DNA from: Clostridia bacterium
GTDB taxonomy: Bacteria > Bacillota > Clostridia > Oscillospirales > JAAYXM01
DNA length: 53,526 bases
Assembly: GCA_017559855.1 (NCBI GenBank)
Contig: JAFYQP010000047.1
Location: forward strand, 1 to 53,526
Direction: 5' to 3'
Part shown: in pieces, positions 22,808 through 31,741 of the stretch
Position numbering within the stretch: the stretch's first letter is position 1
Layout of the letters: each line of letters opens with the position of its first letter
Program-made: the position numbers and the translations under genes
The notes under the pieces: generated by a model
The model's database searches: none
Told to the model about the DNA's origin: nothing
Seen by the model: only the letters and a program-made list of their open reading frames with translations

Positions 22808-23863
22808 ATGAAAATAACCGAGATAGATAAAAATTTTGCGGTTAAAACCGAAATTAGCAAAGAAGATATCGAGTTTTATGATGTAATGGAATCCCCCTTT
22901 AAAATCTATGGTGTTTTTAAAGAAAACGGAAAGTTCCGCCGTATGAGCGAGGACGTGGCAAAAACCGTAAGCCCTAACGTGTATGCACTTCATGCAAACA
23001 CCGCGGGAGGAAGAGTTAAATTTGTTACCGACAGTCCTTACGTTGCGATAAGTGCAAAAATGGGTGAGATTTGCAGAATGCCTCATTTTGCTCTTACGGC
23101 AACCGCAGGTTTTGATATGTACGATGAGGAAGGATATACAGCAACCTTTATGCCGCCGTACGATATGGAGTCGGGATATGACAGCGTGTTCGATTTCCCA
23201 ACACCAAAACTTCGCGAAATCACTATAAATTTCCCACTGTACAGTGATGTTTGCGACTTGTATATAGGTATTAAGAAGGGGAGCAAATTAGCCCGGGCAA
23301 AGGAATATGCAAACGAGAAACCCGTTGTATTTTACGGCTCGTCCATTACACAGGGTGGATGTGCATCACGCCCCGGTAATTCATATCAGGCCATAATATC
23401 GCGTAAACAGAACCTGCATTACATAAATTTAGGCTTTTCCGGCAGTGCATGTGCAGAGGATGAAATTGCCGAATATATTGCAAATCTCGATATGTCCCTC
23501 TTTGTTTACGATTATGACTATAATGCTCCCAATATAGAGCATCTCGAAAAAACCCATAAGCGAATGTTTGATACGATACGAAAGAAAAATCCTGACCTTC
23601 CGATTTTGATGGTTACCCGACCGGGTATTTCTCCTGATATTGCAGAGGTTGAAAAACGCCGTGAGATTGTCTGTGCAACCTATAAGGCGGCATTAGATGA
23701 CGGTGATAAAAACGTTTATTTTACAAATGGCAAAGAAATTTTTGAATACGCCGATAAAGATGCAATCACGTGTGATGGTGTGCATCCCAATGACTTTGGG
23801 TTCTGGTGTATGGCACAGGTAATTGGTGAAAAAATAAAGGAAATCAGGGGGAGAAAAGCATGA
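22808..23863 (+). CDS. SGNH/GDSL-type esterase with N-terminal accessory domain
   Basis: 351 residues. The N-terminal 165 residues form a beta-sandwich of the type found before SGNH hydrolases. The catalytic part has block I VVFYGSSITQGG (Ser nucleophile), the oxyanion Gly in LGFSGSA, and the C-terminal catalytic pair in DGVHPND. No signal peptide is seen, so it is cytoplasmic. Members remove acetyl groups from carbohydrates or other small esters; the substrate is unknown. It overlaps gtrA by 4 bp. Confidence 0.9.
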   Translation: MKITEIDKNFAVKTEISKEDIEFYDVMESPFKIYGVFKENGKFRRMSEDVAKTVSPNVYALHANTAGGRVKFVTDSPYVAISAKMGEICRMPHFALTATAGFDMYDEEGYTATFMPPYDMESGYDSVFDFPTPKLREITINFPLYSDVCDLYIGIKKGSKLARAKEYANEKPVVFYGSSITQGGCASRPGNSYQAIISRKQNLHYINLGFSGSACAEDEIAEYIANLDMSLFVYDYDYNAPNIEHLEKTHKRMFDTIRKKNPDLPILMVTRPGISPDIAEVEKRREIVCATYKAALDDGDKNVYFTNGKEIFEYADKDAITCDGVHPNDFGFWCMAQVIGEKIKEIRGRKA

Positions 23864-24261
23864 ATAAACGAAATATGTGGCAGATGTTTAAATTTACCCT
23901 TTTTTCCATCTCGGCAGGTATAATTCAAGTTTTGGTATTTACACTATTGAATGAAGTTTTTAAATTTGCCTACTGGCCTGCGTATTTAATTGCACTTATC
24001 GCATCTATTGTATGGAACTTTACTTTCAATAGAAGGTATACTTTTCGCTCTGATGCAAATATCCCGGTAGCAATGGCAAAACTTTTCGGTTTTTACCTTG
24101 TTTTTACTCCGGTTTCCACATATCTCGGACATATTGCCGATGCAAGTGGAATAAACGAGTATATTGTTCTGGGTGTGACTATGCTCTCAAACTTTATTCT
24201 TGAGTTTTTGTTCTGCAAGTTTATTATTTACAAAAATAAAGAGGATACTTTGATTAAATAA
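23860..24261 (+). CDS. GtrA-like membrane protein
   Basis: 133 residues with four membrane segments. It has the GtrA pattern FKFTLFSISAGIIQVLVF, then WNFTFNRRYTFRS. GtrA-like proteins are proposed to flip polyprenyl-phosphate-linked sugars for surface glycan decoration. It is the last gene of the operon that starts at 17169. A new promoter follows within a few bases. Confidence 0.88.
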   Translation: MNKRNMWQMFKFTLFSISAGIIQVLVFTLLNEVFKFAYWPAYLIALIASIVWNFTFNRRYTFRSDANIPVAMAKLFGFYLVFTPVSTYLGHIADASGINEYIVLGVTMLSNFILEFLFCKFIIYKNKEDTLIK

Positions 24262-24265
24262 TAAA

Positions 24266-24294
24266 TTGCAAGGCATATTAAGTTATGCTATACT
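24266..24294 (+). promoter_or_regulatory. Promoter of ddh
   Basis: TTGCAA (24266-24271), a 17-bp spacer and TATACT (24289-24294). Confidence 0.7.
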
Positions 24295-24325
24295 TAAAAA
24301 AGTTTAAACAAGAGGAGTGCTATCT

Positions 24326-25306
24326 ATGAGAATTGGTATTTTAGGCTACGGCAATTTAGGTCGTGGTGTGGAGTGTGCAATCAAGCAGAATGAGGATATG
24401 GAACTTGTTGCTGTTTTCACTCGTCGCGATCCGAAATCCGTTAAGATTTTAACGCCCGATGTTCCCGTTGCAAATATATCCGATATTTTAGAATATAAAG
24501 ATAAAATTGACGTATTGATACTCTGTGGCGGAAGTGCAACCGACCTTCCTGTGCAGACTCCGGAATATGCAAAATATTTTAACGTTGTTGACAGTTTTGA
24601 TACACACGCAAAAATTCCCGAACACTTTGCAAACGTTGATGCTGCTGCAAAAGAAGCGGGAACAGTTGCGGTAATTTCCGTGGGTTGGGACCCCGGAATG
24701 TTCTCACTTAACAGAATGTACGCAAGTGCACTTCTTCCCGACGGAAAGGATTACACCTTCTGGGGTAAGGGCGTAAGCCAGGGACACTCTGATGCAATCC
24801 GCAGAATTGAGGGGGTGGTGGATGCACGTCAGTATACCGTTCCCGTGCCTGAGGCTCTTTCTGCGGTAAGGGCAGGGGATTGCCCCCAACTTACAACTCG
24901 CCAGAAGCATACTCGTGAGTGTTATGTTGTTGTGGAAGATGGTGCAGATAAGGCGAGGATTGAAAACGAAATCAAGACTATGCCCAACTATTTTGCAGAT
25001 TATGATACCTTTGTATACTTTATAACCTTAGATGAGTTAAAACGTGACCATAGCGGAATCCCCCACGGTGGCGTTGTTATCCGTTCGGGCAAAACCGGCT
25101 GGAACGGTGAAAACACACATATTATCGAGTATAGTTTGAAACTTGATTCCAATCCGGAATTCACAACTTCCGTGCTTGTGGCATATGCCCGTGCGGCATA
25201 TAGATTAAGTTGTGAGGGTGTGCGTGGTTGCAAGACCGTGTTTGACATTGCACCTGCATATTTGTCATCAATGAGCGGTGAAGAACTTAGAAAAAACCTT
25301 CTGTAA
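24326..25306 (+). CDS. ddh: meso-Diaminopimelate D-dehydrogenase
   Basis: 326 residues, the family length. The N-terminal NADPH fold is MRIGILGYGNLGRG, and conserved Ddh blocks follow: VDSFDTHAKIP, SVGWDPGMFSLNR, FWGKGVSQGHSDAIR and RQKHTRECYVV. It reduces tetrahydrodipicolinate with ammonia and NADPH directly to meso-diaminopimelate, for lysine and peptidoglycan synthesis. GTG 24317 is in frame but lies in the agaggag binding site, so ATG 24326 is used. It is in an operon with an AGE-family epimerase. Confidence 0.95.
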   Translation: MRIGILGYGNLGRGVECAIKQNEDMELVAVFTRRDPKSVKILTPDVPVANISDILEYKDKIDVLILCGGSATDLPVQTPEYAKYFNVVDSFDTHAKIPEHFANVDAAAKEAGTVAVISVGWDPGMFSLNRMYASALLPDGKDYTFWGKGVSQGHSDAIRRIEGVVDARQYTVPVPEALSAVRAGDCPQLTTRQKHTRECYVVVEDGADKARIENEIKTMPNYFADYDTFVYFITLDELKRDHSGIPHGGVVIRSGKTGWNGENTHIIEYSLKLDSNPEFTTSVLVAYARAAYRLSCEGVRGCKTVFDIAPAYLSSMSGEELRKNLL

Positions 25307-25320
25307 TTGAGGTAGTTTAA

Positions 25321-26529
25321 ATGGATAGAAATAAACTTATTGAAACACAAAAATGGATTAAGGAACAACTTGAGACTTCCGTTAATTTCTGGCTTGAAAA
25401 CGGAATGGATAAAGAGCATGGCGGCGTTTACACCTGCCTTGACCGTAAGGGTGAGGTTTATTCCACCGATAAGAGCGTATGGATGCAGGGTAGATGCGGT
25501 TGGACATTTTCATATCTTTGCAATATGTATGGCGCAAAGAAAGAATGGCTTGATGCGGCGAAGAGTTGTATCGACTTTATGGAAAAATATTGCATAAATC
25601 GCAATGCGGGCAGACGTATGTACTTTACCGTAACCGAGGACGGAAAGCCCCTTCGTCAGAGAAGATATTGTTTCTCCGAGGGCTTTTACGCAATGGCAAA
25701 TGCGGAGTATTATCTTGCAACAGGTGATGAGGAGTGCATAAAACGTGCCCGTGAAGCATATGAACTTATCTGGAATTTAAATAACGGACTTATCACGGAT
25801 CCTGCAGGTCTCGGTCCTAAAACCATTCCCGAAACAAGAAGCGGCAGAGCCCTTGCAGATCCTATGATTTACCTCAATATTTCTGCAGTTATGCGTCGTT
25901 GCGATCCGGAGAATGCTAAACTTTATAACGAGCGTAGCCGTGCGTGTGCGGAGGATATTTTTACATATTTCCGTAAGGAAGAAATGCGTTGCACCCTTGA
26001 GAGTGTTGCAAAAGACGGTACTCCCGAACTTGATTACACCGCAGGTCGTACGGTAAATCCCGGTCACGACATTGAATGTGCGTGGTTTGTAATGCAGGAA
26101 GCACTGTATCAGGGCAACGACGAACTTTATAAAAAAGCAGTTTCCATGTTCGACGATGCGTACAATATGGGTTGGGACAATGTTTACGGCGGACTTTTAT
26201 ATTTCATCGACTGTCTCGGAAAGCCGGTTGAGGCGTATGAACATGATATGAAACTCTGGTGGCCGCATAATGAACTTTTAATTGCGTCCATGATGATTTT
26301 CCGTGATACAAAAGATTCCGAATATCTCGATATTTTCTATAAAACTCTGGATTACTGCAAACAGGTATTTGCAGACGGAGAGTATGGCGAGTGGTACGGA
26401 TATCTCCGCCGTGACGGTCTTCCTACCGAGCCAACAACAAAAGGCTCTACCTTTAAGGGCCCGTTCCATTTACCCCGTTGTCTTATTATGGTTGATAAGA
26501 TGATAGACGATGTTTTAAAGGATGAGTAA
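25321..26529 (+). CDS. N-acylglucosamine 2-epimerase (AGE) family protein
   Basis: 402 residues predicted to form an alpha6/alpha6 barrel. Family motifs include FWLENGMDKEHGGVYTCLD, the WMQGRCGWTFSYL block, GHDIECAWFVMQEAL and LWWPHNELLIA, which hold the catalytic histidines. AGE enzymes interconvert N-acetylglucosamine and N-acetylmannosamine; relatives isomerise mannose or epimerise cellobiose. With nagB in the window a role in amino-sugar use is plausible, but the substrate is not certain. It overlaps the next gene by 8 bp. Confidence 0.92.
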   Translation: MDRNKLIETQKWIKEQLETSVNFWLENGMDKEHGGVYTCLDRKGEVYSTDKSVWMQGRCGWTFSYLCNMYGAKKEWLDAAKSCIDFMEKYCINRNAGRRMYFTVTEDGKPLRQRRYCFSEGFYAMANAEYYLATGDEECIKRAREAYELIWNLNNGLITDPAGLGPKTIPETRSGRALADPMIYLNISAVMRRCDPENAKLYNERSRACAEDIFTYFRKEEMRCTLESVAKDGTPELDYTAGRTVNPGHDIECAWFVMQEALYQGNDELYKKAVSMFDDAYNMGWDNVYGGLLYFIDCLGKPVEAYEHDMKLWWPHNELLIASMMIFRDTKDSEYLDIFYKTLDYCKQVFADGEYGEWYGYLRRDGLPTEPTTKGSTFKGPFHLPRCLIMVDKMIDDVLKDE

Positions 26530-26836
26530 TGTGAAAAAAGTTAAAATTACCGTAATGCGGAAGGCGAGTTACCCCGACCTTATGGAAAAATACGAAAATC
26601 CAAACGAACACGGATGTCCTCATAATGTAGGCGACGTATTTGTTGTTGAAAATGCGGAAAAGCCTGAAAACTTCTGCTTTAGTGCATGGCAGAGTATTCG
26701 CGAATACGTGGTCGTTCTCGCGTATGGCGGCGAAGATTTCTTTGATGGTTGGATGAAGGATAAAAAGTCTGCGATGCTCTCTTGTGCAGACGGTTTCCGA
26801 CCGGTATCATTCTACCTTGAAACAATTGAAGATTAA
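26522..26836 (+). CDS. TIGR04076 family protein
   Basis: 104 residues. The pattern KVKITVMRKASYPDLMEKY, then GCPHNVGDVFVVE, FCFSAWQSIREYV and the C-terminal RPVSFYLE fits TIGR04076, a small family of unknown function common in Clostridia, with conserved Cys residues. It is translationally coupled to the AGE gene and followed by a terminator. Confidence 0.85.
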   Translation: MSNVKKVKITVMRKASYPDLMEKYENPNEHGCPHNVGDVFVVENAEKPENFCFSAWQSIREYVVVLAYGGEDFFDGWMKDKKSAMLSCADGFRPVSFYLETIED

Positions 26837-26843
26837 ACCTTTT

Positions 26844-26886
26844 AGACGCTTTGAAAACCAACGTTTTCAAGGCGTTTTTATTTTTT
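26844..26886 (+). terminator. Rho-independent terminator
   Basis: The 13-bp stem acgctttgaaaac / gttttcaaggcgt (26846-26858 with 26863-26875, one G-T pair) has loop caac and is followed by a long T tract. It separates the ddh operon from the c-di-GMP/polysaccharide locus. Confidence 0.9.
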
Positions 26887-26938
26887 CTAAAAACTATGGT
26901 CGAAACCTATATAAAATCTTGCATTTTATGTAGGTTTT

Positions 26939-26947
26939 TGTTATAAT
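26939..26947 (+). promoter_or_regulatory. Extended -10 promoter of the polysaccharide/c-di-GMP locus
   Basis: TGTTATAAT is a TGn-TATAAT extended -10. No good -35 lies 17 bp upstream. It is about 70 bp before the first gene of the locus. No c-di-GMP riboswitch motif was recognised in the leader. Confidence 0.55.
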
Positions 26948-27020
26948 GATATAGTGTTTATTTTGGGTAATTGTATCCAAAAAACAAGATGTCGAATATA
27001 TCTTAAAAGAGGTGTGACAT

Positions 27021-29681
27021 ATGGGTGAAATCAGCGGTAAAAAGGAACTTCTTGCAAAACTTCAGGAACTTACAGAGATTGTTGAGCGATGCGGCGATAG
27101 CAGTTTGCCCCGTGAATTGGAGCAGATTATTGAATATAACAAGATTTTATATACGGACGGTCTTTCCAATCTGGGAAATCGTACGGCTTTCAACGCACAC
27201 AAAAAGGAACTTGAGACAAATCCCAATGTTGCATGTGTAATGATTGACGTGAATAACCTGAAAGTCTGTAACGACAAGTACGGGCACCGTGAGGGCGATA
27301 AACTTATTTGCGACTGTGCGGAATGTATTTCAAAGGCTTTTGCGGGTATTGGCGGTTGTTATCGCATCGGTGGTGACGAATTTGCGGTGCTTATTGGTGA
27401 TGCCGATGAGGCAAAAATCGTAAGAGCACTTGACAAACTCAATGTTTTCATCGAAGACAAAAACAATGACCGCATCTTGGATTTATCGATTGCATACGGC
27501 TACGCAATCCGTAAAGAGGGCGAGAGTATGGAGCAGGTCATAAATCGAAGTGACAGTTTTATGTATGAGATGAAATACCAAATGAAAATGGAGTCTCCCG
27601 TATTTACAAGGGCTAAGGTTTTCAATTTCCTTAACGTGCTTGAAATTTTAAGTCACAATACAGACGATTATCTGTTCCTTTATGATTTAGACGAGGATAA
27701 GAATTGGATTTTCGGAAATGTTGAGGCAAAATATGAACTTACAACAAACCAAAACGGAGAAATAACTCTTGATGATATATTAAAAATAACACATAAAGAT
27801 GACCGTAGTGCAATAAGCAGAAATATCCTGCTTGTTGCAAACGGGAAGAAAAAAAGTTATGACGTAAACCATCGTTGGCATACAAAAGATGGAGAGGTCG
27901 TGTGGCTTAACTGCCGTGCAACCGCAATTTGTGACGAAAAGAATATTCCTCATGTAATGATCGGCAGGGTTTCAGAAGAGGCGGTAAGACATCTGTTTAA
28001 TCCGCTTACGGGACTTTTTAATAAGATTCAGATGATGGCAGACCTTAAGCAGAGATTTGCAAAAGAGCCAAGTGGCTATCTGCTTATCGTCGATGTGGAT
28101 GACCTTGCAGCGATTAACTTAAGCCACGGCAGAGAGTATGGCGATGAACTCATTAAAAAAATCGCAATTTCCATGCAATCTCAACCGGAGTTTGAGCGTG
28201 TATATCACATTGAACACAATTATTTTGCAGTATGGGTAAATGCGGATAGTAAAATTGAAGTTCATTCCGCATTCGCACGAGTGCAAAATGCGGTCATTGA
28301 CTGTTGTACTCTTTCTGCCGGTGCGGCACCTATGGATAAAAACATATTTGCAGACGAAGTGAAACTTTACGATTCTGCAAAACTTATTCTTCGTGACGCG
28401 AAGAAAATGGGAAAAGGTGCGGTTGAGTTTTATACCAAGGAAGAAATCCGTGAAAAACTCCACGCGGTTGCACTTCTTGAAGAACTGCACGAAAGCGTTA
28501 AAAATAACTACAGCGGATTTTACATCAATTACCAACCCCAACTTAAGGCGGGAAGTTATAAAATTTGTGGCGTTGAGGCACTTGCCCGTTATCGGTCACG
28601 AGACGGAATTATGGTTTTCCCCAACGAGTTTATTCCGCTTCTCGAACAGTCAAGACTTATCGAAAAGGTTGGTCTTTGGGTCCTTGAAAATGCACTTATT
28701 CAGTGCTCAAAATGGCGGAAGACAGAGCCGAATCTTAAAATAAGCGTTAACTTCTCCACTATTCAGTTTAAGGACAGGGAGATTGCGGCAAAAGTTATCG
28801 AAATCCTCCAAAAGACCAATATGCCGGGTAGTGCACTAACTATTGAAATTACCGAGTCTATTCAACTTGAGGGTGCAAAACGTTTTACTACGAGTATAAA
28901 CGAACTCAAGAAGCATGGTGTTAGCATTGCGATTGACGATTTCGGTACGGGCTATTCAAATATCGGATACTTAAAGAAACTTGATATTGATGAGGTCAAG
29001 ATTGATAGAATGTTTGTGCGAGACCTTCAGGAGGATACATACAACTATCGCCTTATCAGTAACACTATAGAACTTGCCAAAACAAATAACATCAAGGTTT
29101 GCTGTGAAGGTGTCGAGACCAAGGAAGAACTTGTAATATTGGAGCAGTTATCTCCTGACAGTATGCAGGGCTACCTGTTTGAAAAACCCACGGACGCGGA
29201 TACCATCACAAGCACATATTTCGATGCGGAAACTTCACTTTTCAGAGAGCGTGAGGAATTCATTGAAGAACTCTACATTTACAAGACGAAAAAAGGCGCT
29301 GTACGTTTTGACACAAAGGCCATTCTTCGCGAAACAAACGTAGGTCTTTGGAAAATTCACTACAATCCGAAAAATGAGGTATATCATCTTTACGCAGACG
29401 ATACAATGGAGCGCATTATGGGTGTTAATAAGAAATACGCACCTGAAGACTGCTACAGATATTGGTTTAATCGCATTAAGGATGAGCAGAAGGAATATGT
29501 TTCAAAAAATATAAAACTAATGACCACCGAGGAAAAGGTTGTTCAGTTGCAGTATGAATGGGACCATCCGGAATTTGGCATGGTAACCGTAAAGAGCAGT
29601 GGCCGATATGTGGAAGACGTTGACGGTATGGTGGTTATTGAAGGTTACCACAGAATTTTAAGTGACATCAAGGAAGTATAA
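27021..29681 (+). CDS. Dual c-di-GMP enzyme: GGDEF-PAS-degenerate GGDEF-EAL-PAS
   Basis: 886 residues without membrane segments. An intact diguanylate cyclase domain has RIGGDEF at 117-121. A PAS-like domain follows (about 205-316). A second GGDEF-like domain (about 320-470) has HIEHNYF where RxGGDEF should be and is inactive by sequence. The EAL phosphodiesterase domain has E519-A-L and DDFGTGYS at 639-646, so it looks active. A further PAS-like domain (about 770-880) ends the protein. It could both make and break c-di-GMP, with PAS domains and the dead GGDEF as control inputs. It is the first gene of the locus; the next gene starts four bases after its stop. Confidence 0.93.
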   Translation: MGEISGKKELLAKLQELTEIVERCGDSSLPRELEQIIEYNKILYTDGLSNLGNRTAFNAHKKELETNPNVACVMIDVNNLKVCNDKYGHREGDKLICDCAECISKAFAGIGGCYRIGGDEFAVLIGDADEAKIVRALDKLNVFIEDKNNDRILDLSIAYGYAIRKEGESMEQVINRSDSFMYEMKYQMKMESPVFTRAKVFNFLNVLEILSHNTDDYLFLYDLDEDKNWIFGNVEAKYELTTNQNGEITLDDILKITHKDDRSAISRNILLVANGKKKSYDVNHRWHTKDGEVVWLNCRATAICDEKNIPHVMIGRVSEEAVRHLFNPLTGLFNKIQMMADLKQRFAKEPSGYLLIVDVDDLAAINLSHGREYGDELIKKIAISMQSQPEFERVYHIEHNYFAVWVNADSKIEVHSAFARVQNAVIDCCTLSAGAAPMDKNIFADEVKLYDSAKLILRDAKKMGKGAVEFYTKEEIREKLHAVALLEELHESVKNNYSGFYINYQPQLKAGSYKICGVEALARYRSRDGIMVFPNEFIPLLEQSRLIEKVGLWVLENALIQCSKWRKTEPNLKISVNFSTIQFKDREIAAKVIEILQKTNMPGSALTIEITESIQLEGAKRFTTSINELKKHGVSIAIDDFGTGYSNIGYLKKLDIDEVKIDRMFVRDLQEDTYNYRLISNTIELAKTNNIKVCCEGVETKEELVILEQLSPDSMQGYLFEKPTDADTITSTYFDAETSLFREREEFIEELYIYKTKKGAVRFDTKAILRETNVGLWKIHYNPKNEVYHLYADDTMERIMGVNKKYAPEDCYRYWFNRIKDEQKEYVSKNIKLMTTEEKVVQLQYEWDHPEFGMVTVKSSGRYVEDVDGMVVIEGYHRILSDIKEV

Positions 29682-29684
29682 ATT

Positions 29685-30218
29685 ATGTTTAAAAAAGATT
29701 TATACCGCTATTACGGAAATGAGGGCGAGAGTTTTCTCCATCGCCTTTTCCGCCCACCGGAAATTAAATACCTGAAAGCGTATCGTAGGGCAAATATGTG
29801 CAACACTCCGATACTTAAACAGTTTTATGAACTGAAACTGAAAGTGATGTCTCATAAGACGCACATACAAATCCCCGCACGAACGCAAATCGGCGAAGGT
29901 TTTTATATCGGGCATTCAGGAAGAGTGGTAATTCACCCCGACGTAAAAATCGGAAAGAACGTTAACGTTGCAACCGGTGTTACAATAGGACAAGAAAATC
30001 GAGGTGCAAGAAAAGGTGTGCCCACCATTGGGGATAACTGCTGGATAGGAACCAATGCGGTTGTTGTCGGCAACGTTAAGATTGGCAGTGACGTTCTCAT
30101 TGCACCGCTTACATATGTAAATTTCGATGTGCCCGATCATTCTATTGTTATAGGAAATCCGGGGAAAATTGTAACCCGTGAGAAAGCAACAGAGGGTTAT
30201 GTTTGCAACAAGGTATAA
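29685..30218 (+). CDS. Serine acetyltransferase-like hexapeptide O-acetyltransferase
   Basis: 177 residues. The N-terminal part (FKKDLYRYYGNEGESF) and the beta-helix region (GEGFYIGHSGRVVIHPDVKIG, VTIGQENRGARKG, NCWIGTNAVVVGNVKIG, GNPGKIV) match the CysE-like group found in capsule and EPS clusters. In this setting it probably acetylates a sugar or precursor of the polymer rather than serine. aaggaag near the end of the upstream gene serves as binding site. Confidence 0.88.
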   Translation: MFKKDLYRYYGNEGESFLHRLFRPPEIKYLKAYRRANMCNTPILKQFYELKLKVMSHKTHIQIPARTQIGEGFYIGHSGRVVIHPDVKIGKNVNVATGVTIGQENRGARKGVPTIGDNCWIGTNAVVVGNVKIGSDVLIAPLTYVNFDVPDHSIVIGNPGKIVTREKATEGYVCNKV

Positions 30219-30235
30219 ATAATGGAGGTGAGGAC

Positions 30236-31741
30236 TTGGGGCAGAAAGACGGCAGAATTAAAAAGAATGTAATCTCAGGCTTTTTATATCAGATTATCTT
30301 AATTGCTCTGGGTTTCATCTTGCCGAGGTTGTATCTTGAAAATTTCGGTTCTGAGGTAAACGGCGTTCTCTCAACGATAAAGCAGATTTTTACCTATATG
30401 TGTCTGCTTGAAGCGGGAGTTGGACTTGCGTCAACTCAGGCACTTTATAAACCCATTGCGGAAAAGGACTATAAGGGTGCAAGTTCGATTCTTGCCGCCA
30501 CAAGTTCCTATTATTTTAAGACAGGTATCATTTACACCGCAATAGTTCTTGTTATTGCCTGTGTTTATTCCTTTGTAATTCCTACAAGTATTAACAGTTT
30601 TGTTCTGTTTACCGTAATTATTCTAAACGCGCTTCCTGCACTTTTCAGTTATTTCGTTCAGGCAAAATACAGGGTGCTTATGGAGGTTGACGGCAGAAAA
30701 TACGTAATTACAAATTCGGAAATCGTCCTGCAAATAGCGTCAAACGTGGGCAAGATTTTAGTTTTGCTTTTAACCGACAGCCTTGTTTTAATTCAACTTG
30801 TCTACTGCGTTATCGCCCTTGTACAACTTGCGTATCTCTATTTTTATGCCAAGAAGAGATACACCTGGCTTAACTTTAAAGAGAAACCAGATTTCAAGGC
30901 GATTGCACAAAAGGATAGCGTTTTGGTGCATCAGATTTCGGGAATGGTGTTTAACAATACCGACGTACTGCTTCTTTCCGCAATGTGTGACTTCAAGGTT
31001 GTAAGCGTTTATACCATTTACAATATGTTCTTCTCTCAAATGCAGGCGTTTATTACCAGCATCGTTTCGGGATTCAGTTTCGCTTTAGGTCAGATGTTTC
31101 AGGTGGACCGGGAAAAGTTTAACCGTGTGTATTCGGCATATGAAACGCTTTACATTATGGCGACCTTTATCATCTATACCCTGATGGCAACCTTTCTTCT
31201 TCCGCTTATTCAGATTTACACAGACGGAATTAACGATGCAAATTACACTAATGCACTACTCATTTTCCTTTTCGTAGTTATGAATCTTTTATCAAACGGA
31301 AAACTTCCGTCAAACTACGTTTTGGAGTTTTCCGGTAAATTTAAGGAGACGAGATCACACGCGATTATTGAAATGGCAATCAATCTTGTGGTTTCCGTAT
31401 TTGCCATCTTAAAATGGGGCATTTGCGGTGCAATTTTTGGAACCATTATGGCACTTCTTTTCAGAGGCCCAATGATGATTTATTACGCAAACAAAAAAGT
31501 TCTTGAAAAAAGCGTGTTTTCTACCTATAAGCATTGGCTTATTAACGGAGGAGTCTTCGCCTTTGTTATGATAATTCTGTCTGTCGACAGTTTTTCCGGA
31601 TTGTCTTTTTTTAAACTGCTCATAAACGGCGTGATTCATTCCATATGGATAGTTGCACTTTATATAGGCGTAAACTTTATATTCAACAGACAAGCATTCA
31701 AGACGATTATTGAATATTTCAGGGGGAAGAAAAGGTCGTGA
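30236..31741 (+). CDS. Polysaccharide flippase (Wzx/MATE-like MOP superfamily)
   Basis: 501 residues with about fourteen hydrophobic segments. It starts GQKDGRIKKNVISGFLYQII, then LPRLYLENFGSEVNGVLSTI, typical of lipopolysaccharide/EPS flippases of the polysaccharide_synt group. It moves undecaprenyl-linked repeat units across the membrane. The frame is open from a TTG at 30203 inside the upstream gene, but ggaggtgagg points to the TTG at 30236, which is therefore the start. It overlaps the GT32 gene by 4 bp (GTGA). Confidence 0.88.
   Translation: MGQKDGRIKKNVISGFLYQIILIALGFILPRLYLENFGSEVNGVLSTIKQIFTYMCLLEAGVGLASTQALYKPIAEKDYKGASSILAATSSYYFKTGIIYTAIVLVIACVYSFVIPTSINSFVLFTVIILNALPALFSYFVQAKYRVLMEVDGRKYVITNSEIVLQIASNVGKILVLLLTDSLVLIQLVYCVIALVQLAYLYFYAKKRYTWLNFKEKPDFKAIAQKDSVLVHQISGMVFNNTDVLLLSAMCDFKVVSVYTIYNMFFSQMQAFITSIVSGFSFALGQMFQVDREKFNRVYSAYETLYIMATFIIYTLMATFLLPLIQIYTDGINDANYTNALLIFLFVVMNLLSNGKLPSNYVLEFSGKFKETRSHAIIEMAINLVVSVFAILKWGICGAIFGTIMALLFRGPMMIYYANKKVLEKSVFSTYKHWLINGGVFAFVMIILSVDSFSGLSFFKLLINGVIHSIWIVALYIGVNFIFNRQAFKTIIEYFRGKKRS

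Noticed and set aside
26948-27020. A c-di-GMP riboswitch upstream of the first GGDEF-EAL gene
   Set aside because: The leader is only about 70 bases and shows no conserved GEMM-type helices or receptor loop.
30203-30235. Start of the flippase at the TTG at 30203
   Set aside because: It lies inside the upstream gene with no binding site, whereas ggaggtgagg directly precedes the TTG at 30236.
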